The notes under the pieces: generated by a model | What the model saw: the letters and a program-made list of their open reading frames with translations, nothing else | Database searches by the model: none | What the model was told of the DNA's origin: nothing | Shown: positions 1 through 5,854 of the stretch, piece after piece | Position numbering within the stretch: the first letter of the stretch is position 1 | Layout: each line of letters starts with the position of its first letter | From: Gammaproteobacteria bacterium | GTDB lineage: Bacteria; Pseudomonadota; Gammaproteobacteria; SZUA-229 | Reading direction: 5' to 3' | Length of the DNA stretch: 13,555 bases | Assembly: GCA_029880105.1 (NCBI GenBank) | Contig: JAOUPA010000041.1 | Span: 1 to 13,555 of the forward strand | Position numbers and translations under genes: made by a program

Positions 1-97
1 CGTACATGCGATAGACACCGGGCTTGCTGGTGACGGTCTTGAGGAAGGCGCTGGCGTCGAATGCGGGCCGGGCTTCGCTGGTCTCAGGTGTGGTCAT
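1..97 (-). CDS. uvrC: UvrABC excinuclease subunit C, N-terminal fragment (runs off the window)
   Basis: UvrC makes the incisions on both sides of a lesion in UvrABC nucleotide excision repair. Only the first 32 codons are present. They read MTTPETSEARPAFDASAF and continue with LKTVTSKPGVYRMY. The phrase F-x-A-x-x-F-L-K-x-x-x-x-x-P-G-V-Y-R-M-Y is the start of the GIY-YIG nuclease domain of UvrC. The ATG at 97 is the only sensible start, because the family usually begins about 10-15 residues before this motif. No good ribosome binding site is visible; a 6-bp GC stem lies just upstream (109-130). The gene follows the response regulator on the same strand, the gacA/uvrY-uvrC order typical of gammaproteobacteria. 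The call rests on a short fragment, but the motif is distinctive. Confidence 0.87.
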   Translation of the reverse strand, partial: MTTPETSEARPAFDASAFLKTVTSKPGVYRMY

Positions 98-245
98 GAT
101 GTTAGCAGGCCTGCAACCAGCTTGGCAGGCAGTTCAAAAATGGTGCTCGTCGTGGGCATAACAGGCAGTGATTGTCGAACTGGTTCGAGCATTCTATGTA
201 TTAATATAATTTAACTATACTTTGTAACTTATTGAATATAAATAA
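98..245 (-). promoter_or_regulatory. gacA-uvrC intergenic leader with dyad elements
   Basis: This 148-bp spacer separates the response regulator stop from the uvrC start. The part near gacA (about 191-245) is very AT-rich and could hold a uvrC promoter, but I found no convincing pair of -35 and -10 hexamers. Nearer uvrC are a perfect 14-bp dyad TCGAACTGGTTCGA (175-188) and a GC stem, GCCTGC at 109-114 against GCAGGC at 125-130, with a 10-nt loop. The dyad has only a 2-nt centre, so it suits a DNA operator better than an RNA hairpin. An AT-only stem, TTGAATA (232-238) against TATTCAA (247-253), overlaps the gacA stop. It lacks the GC stem and T-run of an intrinsic terminator, so read-through from gacA into uvrC is plausible. 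Confidence 0.35.
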
Positions 246-917
246 TTATTCAAGCAGCGATTTGTCAAGCAGGCCATTCTTGATGGCAAAATGCATCATT
301 TCGATATCGGAGCTGACTTCGAGTTTTTCATGCAGGCGCTTGCGGTAGGTGCTGACCGTTTTGGGGCTGAGGTTGAGTGTGTCGGAGATACCGTTGTTCT
401 TCTTGCCCTGGGCAATCATCATCAGTACCTGTATCTCTCGCTTCGACAGCTTGTCGATCAGGTTTTTCTTGTTGCTGGGTAATGAGGACATGGCGAGCTG
501 CTGGGCGATATTCTTGGCGATATAACAGCCGCCAGCGTGAACGTCGTGAATTGCGGTGACTATCTCTTCGACCTTGTCGCCCTTGGAGAGGTAGCCACGG
601 GCGCCACCATTGAGCAGTTGTTTGGGTAAGGCGCCTTCGCTGTGGATCGAGACGATGATAATGCCAATATCTGGCCAGCTTTTGCTAATGCGCTGGGTGG
701 CTTCGAGGCCGCCTATGCCCGGCATATTAACGTCCATCATAATGATATCGAGATTACTGGCATTGGCACGGCAGTATTCAATGGCCTGTTCACCACTGTT
801 TGTCTCGGCGACGACATCAATGCCAGGCTGTACAGCAAGCAGGCTTTTGAGACCATAACGGACGAGGTCATGGTCATCGACAATCATTACTTTGATGGGT
901 GTTGCAGCGTGGTTCAT
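246..917 (-). CDS. gacA: GacA/UvrY-type two-component response regulator (receiver + LuxR HTH)
   Basis: This DNA-binding response regulator would be phosphorylated by a BarA/GacS-type hybrid kinase and would normally switch on small RNAs that titrate CsrA/RsmA. The receiver domain covers roughly residues 8-125: acidic pair D14-D15 in VDDHDLVR, phospho-acceptor D62 in MDVNMPGIGGLEAT, switch residue S90 and invariant K112 in GYLSKG. A LuxR-type helix-turn-helix follows (about 155-217), with LSKREIQVL and the recognition helix LSPKTVSTYRKRLHEKL. The whole protein tracks Pseudomonas GacA closely, and uvrC lies downstream as expected. From the chosen ATG it is 223 residues, near the family length of about 214-218. 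The frame stays open upstream to a GTG at 956 (13 extra residues), but the receiver would normally start close to IKVMIVDD, so the ATG at 917 is preferred. A 17-bp tandem duplication covers this start. No clear Shine-Dalgarno is visible. Confidence 0.93.
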   Translation of the reverse strand: MNHAATPIKVMIVDDHDLVRYGLKSLLAVQPGIDVVAETNSGEQAIEYCRANASNLDIIMMDVNMPGIGGLEATQRISKSWPDIGIIIVSIHSEGALPKQLLNGGARGYLSKGDKVEEIVTAIHDVHAGGCYIAKNIAQQLAMSSLPSNKKNLIDKLSKREIQVLMMIAQGKKNNGISDTLNLSPKTVSTYRKRLHEKLEVSSDIEMMHFAIKNGLLDKSLLE

Positions 918-937
918 AAAGCAGCGTGGTTCATAAA
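904..937 (-). repeat. 17-bp perfect tandem duplication across the gacA start codon
   Basis: On the coding strand the unit TTTATGAACCACGCTGC occurs twice in direct succession (921-937, then 904-920). Each copy contains ATG AAC CAC GCT GC, the gacA initiation codon and next codons. Because 17 is not a multiple of three, the upstream copy's ATG is out of frame with gacA, while the downstream copy's ATG at 917 opens the full gene. The repeat is directly visible; slipped-strand origin is inferred. Confidence 0.95.
914..934 (-). CDS. Possible 6-codon upstream peptide (MNHAAL) overlapping the gacA start
   Basis: The upstream copy of the duplicated start region opens a minicistron of six codons followed by TGA. 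Its stop overlaps the gacA start in an ATGA arrangement (914-917), the geometry of translational coupling. If ribosomes still load at the original leader, they would read this peptide first and then have to reinitiate at gacA. There is no visible Shine-Dalgarno for either start. It may be only a by-product of the duplication; translation is unproven. Confidence 0.3.
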   Translation of the reverse strand: MNHAAL

Positions 938-956
938 TATGGTTTAACTTTAGCAC

Positions 957-1165
957 ATTGCTTATTGATAGCCAGCCTGTACATGAATATACAGATACTG
1001 ATTGTGACAGTCTATCGTCTGTCTTTGGCGTTCTGTAAGAAAATTATGGGTATTTAAAAATTAGTGGGTGTATAACTATAAATAAAGAAGATTTGTAATT
1101 AGCTGCACGTGCTGAAGCTGTTAATTGAAAAATGAATATCGAGAATTTCTTTATCAGGGGTTTTG
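957..1165. promoter_or_regulatory. Divergent promoter region between gacA and the fad cluster
   Basis: This AT-rich stretch must carry promoters in both directions. On the plus strand, TATAAC (1071-1076) and TATAAA (1077-1082) are reasonable -10 elements, but no matching -35 stands out at 16-18 bp. On the minus strand TATCAAT (near 964-970) could be a -10 for gacA, again without a clear -35. Inverted repeats lie at 977-994 (CTGTA...TACAG, 18 bp overall), 1006-1023 (GACAG, 8 nt, CTGTC) and 1105-1112 (GCACGTGC). I see no confident LexA, FadR or PsrA consensus. No gene is seen in this interval. Confidence 0.4.
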
Positions 1166-2104
1166 ATGTTCAAGTTGTTATTAAAAGTACGTAACTTTAT
1201 CTGGAATGGGTTTGTTCAATGGCTGACCCGTGACCGGGTAAGTGATCGTATTCCACTCTCTGACTTTGATCGTTTACGTTACGAGTTACGCCCCGGGGAT
1301 GTTATCCTGGTAGAAGGCCAGTCGAAGGTTAGCGATATCATCAAGATGATTACACAGAGCATCTGGACGCACTCATTTTTGTATATTGGCCGGCTGCATG
1401 ATATCGATGATCCGAACTTAAGAAATCACATTAAAAAATTTCATAGCGGTGGTAATGAAGACCAGATCGTCATTGAATCGTTGCTGGGCCAGGGTACGAT
1501 TGCAAACCCACTGGAAAAATACCGCAAGGAGCATTTGCGTATCTGCCGACCTCGGGGTCTGACCCGCTCCGATTCCCAGAAGGTTATTTATTATGCGATT
1601 ATGCAACTGGGTACTGACTATAACGTCAGGCAGTTGCTCGACCTGGCGCGCTTTATGTTTCCCTATGGTATCTTGCCGCGCCGCTGGCGTTCGAGCCTGT
1701 TTGAACATAACGCAGGCAGGCCGACTAAATCAGTTTGTTCCAGCATGCTGGCCGAGGCCTTTGCCGGCGTGCATTTTCCAATACGACAGATGTTGCACCA
1801 GAACGAGTCAGGTGAACTAAAACTCTATCGAAGAAATTCACAGCTGATTATTCCCGCTGACTTTGATTATTCGCCCTATTTCGATGTTATTAAATACCCG
1901 ATGCTGGATTTTGATGAGTTGGCGCTTTATAAGCGACTGCCGTGGGATCGAAGCGGTGTTAACTGTAGCGATACATCTGACTGGATTATTACCGATAGTG
2001 AGGCCATTGATCTGTTGGCACCGGTTGCGACCGGTTCAAAAAAAATTACGATTGACGATCTGGATGATAGTCTGGATTTTACGAGTATTAAAAATACGGC
2101 CTAG
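1166..2104 (+). CDS. YiiX/YaeF-like permuted papain-fold (NlpC/P60 superfamily) putative hydrolase or acyltransferase
   Basis: This 312-residue protein resembles the circularly permuted papain-fold enzymes (YiiX/YaeF, peptidase family C92, related to LRAT-type lipid acyltransferases), in which the catalytic His precedes the Cys. After a hydrophobic or amphipathic N-terminus (about 1-20), LRPGDVILVEG (41-51) opens the domain. H69 in SIWTHSFLYIG is the likely catalytic His, E104 in IVIES the polar partner, and C191 in SVCSSMLAEAF the nucleophile. The tail after about residue 260 is acidic and not recognised as a domain. Start: ATG at 1166 with AGGGG five bases upstream; a TTG immediately before it is an unlikely alternative. 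fadE follows after 25 bp, so the two are probably co-transcribed, hinting at an acyl-lipid substrate, but the real substrate (peptide, amide or acyl ester) cannot be read from sequence. All three candidate residues are intact. Confidence 0.75.
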   Translation: MFKLLLKVRNFIWNGFVQWLTRDRVSDRIPLSDFDRLRYELRPGDVILVEGQSKVSDIIKMITQSIWTHSFLYIGRLHDIDDPNLRNHIKKFHSGGNEDQIVIESLLGQGTIANPLEKYRKEHLRICRPRGLTRSDSQKVIYYAIMQLGTDYNVRQLLDLARFMFPYGILPRRWRSSLFEHNAGRPTKSVCSSMLAEAFAGVHFPIRQMLHQNESGELKLYRRNSQLIIPADFDYSPYFDVIKYPMLDFDELALYKRLPWDRSGVNCSDTSDWIITDSEAIDLLAPVATGSKKITIDDLDDSLDFTSIKNTA

Positions 2105-2115
2105 TTGGGTTTAAC

Positions 2116-2122
2116 AGGAGGG
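2116..2122 (+). promoter_or_regulatory. Strong ribosome binding site of fadE
   Basis: AGGAGGG lies seven bases before the ATG at 2130. It is the strongest Shine-Dalgarno in the window and fixes the fadE start; a second ATG follows immediately at 2133. FadE may therefore be translated at a higher rate than the gene before it. Confidence 0.8.
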
Positions 2123-2129
2123 TATAACA

Positions 2130-4559
2130 ATGATGTGGTTGGCTGGTTTTATTGTTCTGGCTTTGCTTGCAGCCTACTTTCGTGTCTCATTGATTCTATG
2201 GACGATTGCTATTGCGGTGTTTCTTTACCTGTTTGATATGTATTCGGGCGCAAATCCATTGACGCTTAGTGTGCTCTGGATTGTTTTTGCAGTTGGCGCC
2301 ATTGTCCTCAATATTTATCCATTAAGACGAGTACTGATAAGCAAGCCGGTGTTTGCCCTGGTCTCTGGCATTATGCCGACGATTTCAAAAACTGAACAGG
2401 AGGCACTGGATGCGGGTGATGTCTGGTGGGAGGCGGAGCTGTTTAGTGGCAAACCGGATTTTTCCAAAGTTCGCTATTTATCCAGGCCAAGGCTGAGCAG
2501 CAAAGAACAGGCCTTTATCGATGGCCCGGTCGAGCAGCTGTGTGGCATGTTGAATGACTGGCAGATCACGCACGACGATTACGATTTGTCACCGGAGGTA
2601 TGGCAGTATATTAAGGATAACGGCTTCTTCGCGATGATTATCCCTGAGCAGTACGGCGGCCTGGCATTCTCGGCTTATGCGCATTCAGAGGTGGTGATGA
2701 AGATCGGTAGCCGCAGCGGTTCCGCCGCGGTGACGGTGATGGTGCCGAATTCATTGGGCCCCGGCAAACTGCTGATGACTTATGGCACCGATGAACAAAA
2801 AAATTACTACCTACCGCGCCTGGCACGAGGCGAAGAAATCCCCTGCTTTGCCCTAACCGGACCGACGGCAGGTAGTGATGCTGGTGCCATGCCGGATACC
2901 GGCGTGGTCTGTTACGGTAGCTTTGACGGTAAGGACAAGGTGCTGGGGCTTCGCCTTAACTGGGACAAGCGATACATCACGCTGGCTCCGGTGGCTACAA
3001 TTCTGGGTCTGGCATTCCGGCTGTATGACCCAGAGCATTTGATCGGTGATGAAGAAGACCGCGGTATTACGCTGGCGTTAATTAAAACAAATACGCCAGG
3101 TGTTGAAATTGGCCGGCGCCACTTCCCGCTCAACCAGGCCTTTTTGAATGGCCCGGTGCGTGGCAAGGATGTGTTTATTCCACTCGACTGGATTATTGGT
3201 GGTGAAGAGTATGTCGGCAAAGGCTGGAGCATGCTGATGGAGTGCCTGTCTGATGGTCGCGCTATTTCACTGCCAGCACTGGGTACAGCGGGTGCCAAGA
3301 TGGCATCCAGGTTTACAGGTGCTTATGCCCGCATCAGAAACCAGTTCCATACACCCATTGGTTACTTCGAAGGTATTGAAGAGCCACTGGCTGAAATTGG
3401 TGGCCAGGCCTATGCGATGAACTCGGCACGCCTGCTGGTGCTCTCCTGTCTCGACGATGGTGGCGTGCCTTCGGTGATTTCTGGCATTATCAAGCAGCAG
3501 GCGATGCAGCGTATGCGTACGGTGGTGAACCATGCGATGGATATTCATGGTGGTCATGCGATCTGCATGGGGCCAAATAATTTTCTGGCGCGTTATTACC
3601 AGCTGGTGCCGGTGGGTATAACAGTGGAAGGCGCCAACATACTGACACGCAGCCTGATGATCTTTGGTCAGGGTGCGATGCGTAGTCACCCCTATCTACT
3701 GAAAGAAGTCAGTGCTGTGCACAATGATGATAAGCGACAGGGCCTGGTTGATTTCGACCGTGCACTGTTTGCACACGCCGGTTTTGTTATCAGTAATGTA
3801 GTGCGCTCGCTGTGGATTGGTTTAACGGCTGCACATCTGCTACTGGCACCCGGTAAGGGTGTGGCAAATTATTATTACCGGCAGCTGGTGCGTATGAGTG
3901 CATCGTTCGCACTGATGACCGATGCCTGTGTTGCCCTGCTCGGTGGTTCGTTAAAACGTCGTGAAAAGATATCGGGCCGTTTTGCCGATGCCTTATCGAA
4001 TATGTATGTGTTGACTGCGGTGCTTAAAAATTTTGAAGATGATGGTTGTCCAAAAGATGATATCCCCTTATTGAAGTGGGCCTGTGATGATGCCCTGTTT
4101 AATATTCAGCAGGCACTGAAAGGCGTTATGACTAATTTGCAGATACCGGTTATAGGTCGTGTGCTGAATATGCTGGTGTTCCCGCTCAGCAAACCATACC
4201 AGCGTCCGAGTGATCACCTGGGCCACCAGGTAGCGCGCCTTTTGCTCACGCCTTCGGCAACGCTTGATCGCCTGACACGCGGCATTTACATGAATAAAAA
4301 TGAAAATGACCCGACTGGCCGTATCCTGCGGGCACAGGACCTGGTACTTGAAGCGGCCAGTATCGAAAAAATAATTCGTGATGCACAGCGCAGTAAAAAA
4401 CTAGAGAGTGATGGCACAGTGCTTTATCAGGAGGCCAGGGATAAAAATATTATCTCCCAGGATGAGTTTGAACTGCTTGAGCAAACCAGCGTGGCGGTGC
4501 AGAATGCAATCAAGGTTGATGAGTTTTCAAATACAGGCTGGCGAGTGGAGACACCCTGA
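2130..4559 (+). CDS. fadE: Acyl-CoA dehydrogenase, FadE type
   Basis: FadE catalyses the first step of fatty acid beta-oxidation, FAD-dependent conversion of acyl-CoA to trans-2-enoyl-CoA. At 809 residues it matches the unusually long E. coli FadE (814), roughly twice the usual acyl-CoA dehydrogenase. Two hydrophobic segments (about 2-36 and 45-62) suggest inner-membrane attachment. The core begins near residue 150; blocks shared with FadE include FFAMIIPEQYGGLAFSAYA (166-184), NSLGPGKLL, EIPCFALTGPTAGSDAGA (236-253), NWDKRYITLAPVATILGLAF and VEIGRRHFPLN. TVEGANILTRSLMIFGQGA follows; its E500 aligns with the catalytic Glu of MCAD-type enzymes (EGT motif), which is inference. A FadE-specific C-terminal domain runs from about 530 to the end. 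The stop overlaps the thiolase start by one base (TGATG), so the two are translationally coupled. No truncation or frameshift is seen. Confidence 0.96.
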   Translation: MMWLAGFIVLALLAAYFRVSLILWTIAIAVFLYLFDMYSGANPLTLSVLWIVFAVGAIVLNIYPLRRVLISKPVFALVSGIMPTISKTEQEALDAGDVWWEAELFSGKPDFSKVRYLSRPRLSSKEQAFIDGPVEQLCGMLNDWQITHDDYDLSPEVWQYIKDNGFFAMIIPEQYGGLAFSAYAHSEVVMKIGSRSGSAAVTVMVPNSLGPGKLLMTYGTDEQKNYYLPRLARGEEIPCFALTGPTAGSDAGAMPDTGVVCYGSFDGKDKVLGLRLNWDKRYITLAPVATILGLAFRLYDPEHLIGDEEDRGITLALIKTNTPGVEIGRRHFPLNQAFLNGPVRGKDVFIPLDWIIGGEEYVGKGWSMLMECLSDGRAISLPALGTAGAKMASRFTGAYARIRNQFHTPIGYFEGIEEPLAEIGGQAYAMNSARLLVLSCLDDGGVPSVISGIIKQQAMQRMRTVVNHAMDIHGGHAICMGPNNFLARYYQLVPVGITVEGANILTRSLMIFGQGAMRSHPYLLKEVSAVHNDDKRQGLVDFDRALFAHAGFVISNVVRSLWIGLTAAHLLLAPGKGVANYYYRQLVRMSASFALMTDACVALLGGSLKRREKISGRFADALSNMYVLTAVLKNFEDDGCPKDDIPLLKWACDDALFNIQQALKGVMTNLQIPVIGRVLNMLVFPLSKPYQRPSDHLGHQVARLLLTPSATLDRLTRGIYMNKNENDPTGRILRAQDLVLEAASIEKIIRDAQRSKKLESDGTVLYQEARDKNIISQDEFELLEQTSVAVQNAIKVDEFSNTGWRVETP

Positions 4560-5842
4560 TGGCAAGGAATGTTTATATTGTAGATGGTAGTCGCAGCCCG
4601 CAGTTAAAGGCGCGTGGGCGTCAGGGGCTATTTAGTGCGAGTGACCTTGCCGTGCAATCAGCGAAGCCATTGTTGCTCAGGAATGCCGCGCTGTTTGAAC
4701 ATATCGATGAGGTCATTCTCGGCTGTATCATGCCCGGCCCCGATGAAGCCAATATCGCACGCGTGGTTTCACTGCGTCTTGGCATTCCATTGAGTGTACC
4801 GGCATGGACAGTGCAACGTAACTGCGCCTCGGGTATGCAGTCGATTGATTCGGCCTATCACAACATTCAGAGTGGTCTGTCTGACATTGTCCTGGCTGGT
4901 GGTGTCGAGGCCATGAGCCGTGCGCCAGTATTGCACAATGATCAGATGGTCAACTGGCTGGGTGGGCTGGCCAGTGCAAAAACACCCGTGCTAAAAATAA
5001 AACAGTTATTCAAACTACGTCCTGCTTACTTCAAACCGGTGATTGCCCTGCTACGTGGGCTGACTGACCCAGTTGTGGGCTTGAATATGGGGCAGACCGC
5101 CGAAGAAATTGCTTATCGATTTGATATTAGCCGCAAGCAGATGGATGAGTTTGCTGTAGCCAGTCACCAGCGTCTGGCCAGGGCCTATGATGAAGGTGTT
5201 ATGGATGAGGTTGAAGTTTTGTACGATACCAATGGTAACTGCTACGAGCAGGATGATGGACTGCGTCGTGATTCCAGTCTCGAAAGTCTGGCGCGCCTGC
5301 GCTCTGCCTTCGATAAACAGTACGGTAATGTAACAGCGGGTAACAGTGCGCAAATTACCGATGGTGCCAGCTGGGTATTACTCGCCAGTGAAAAGGCGGT
5401 AAAAAAATATAATTTATCAACCATCGCAAAAATTACCGATAGCCAGTGGGCAGGTCTTGATCCGGCTGTCATGGGTATGGGACCGATACATGCGATGACG
5501 CCGATTATGAAGCGTAAAAAACTTTCTATCAAAGATATTGATTACTGGGAGATCAACGAGGCCTTTGCTGCACAGGTGCTTGGTTGTGTGGCTGCATGGA
5601 ATACAAAAGATTATTGCGCTCAGTATTTGAATTTAAAATCTGCTATCGGTGAGATACCACATGAGCGTCTTAATATTGATGGTGGTGGTATCAGTCTTGG
5701 TCATCCTGTTGGTGCCAGTGGTGCGCGTATTGTGTTGCACCTGGCAAAAATACTGGAAAGAAAAAATGCAAAACGTGGCATCGCCAGTTTGTGTATTGGT
5801 GGTGGTCAGGGTGGCGCCATGTTGATTGAGCGCGAAGACTAA
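4559..5842 (+). CDS. fadI: Acetyl-CoA acyltransferase (3-ketoacyl-CoA thiolase, FadI-like)
   Basis: This thiolase would carry out the last step of beta-oxidation, CoA-dependent cleavage of 3-ketoacyl-CoA to acetyl-CoA and a shortened acyl-CoA. All catalytic landmarks are intact: nucleophile C89 in QRNCASGMQS, the INEAFA block, H382 in GGGISLGHPVGASGAR and C412 in LCIGGGQGGAM. The 427-residue length and the extra segment around 140-175 (FKLRPAYFKP...GLNMGQTAEEIAYRF) resemble the FadI/mitochondrial trifunctional beta-subunit branch (E. coli FadI is 436 residues). The C-terminal glycine-rich motifs read more like FadA or biosynthetic thiolases, so the FadI assignment is less certain than the enzyme class. 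The ATG at 4559 overlaps the fadE stop, with GGAG eight bases upstream. It sits between fadE and fadJ, and probably forms a multienzyme complex with the FadJ homologue. Confidence 0.92.
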   Translation: MARNVYIVDGSRSPQLKARGRQGLFSASDLAVQSAKPLLLRNAALFEHIDEVILGCIMPGPDEANIARVVSLRLGIPLSVPAWTVQRNCASGMQSIDSAYHNIQSGLSDIVLAGGVEAMSRAPVLHNDQMVNWLGGLASAKTPVLKIKQLFKLRPAYFKPVIALLRGLTDPVVGLNMGQTAEEIAYRFDISRKQMDEFAVASHQRLARAYDEGVMDEVEVLYDTNGNCYEQDDGLRRDSSLESLARLRSAFDKQYGNVTAGNSAQITDGASWVLLASEKAVKKYNLSTIAKITDSQWAGLDPAVMGMGPIHAMTPIMKRKKLSIKDIDYWEINEAFAAQVLGCVAAWNTKDYCAQYLNLKSAIGEIPHERLNIDGGGISLGHPVGASGARIVLHLAKILERKNAKRGIASLCIGGGQGGAMLIERED

Positions 5843-5854
5843 CTGGATACTGCA

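Noticed and set aside
30..37. Horizontal transfer signal from a more GC-rich uvrC start beside an AT-rich spacer
   Set aside because: Only 97 bases of uvrC are present and intergenic DNA is normally AT-rich, so the contrast says nothing about transfer.
232..253. Intrinsic terminator after gacA
   Set aside because: The stem is AT-only (7 bp) with no following T-run on the transcribed strand, so it is unlikely to end transcription.
918..956. Longer gacA from the GTG at 956, with 13 extra residues
   Set aside because: The extension has no counterpart in GacA/UvrY proteins, no ribosome site is visible, and the frame was joined to gacA only through the 17-bp duplication.
977..994. Canonical LexA (SOS) box upstream of gacA
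   Set aside because: The CTGT and ACAG half-sites are separated by 10 bases, not 8, and LexA is strict about spacing. It is kept only as an unassigned dyad.
5051..5353. Open frames on the strand opposite the thiolase, fadE and fadJ genes
   Set aside because: They are antisense shadows of strongly conserved coding sequence, with no recognisable domain or ribosome site.
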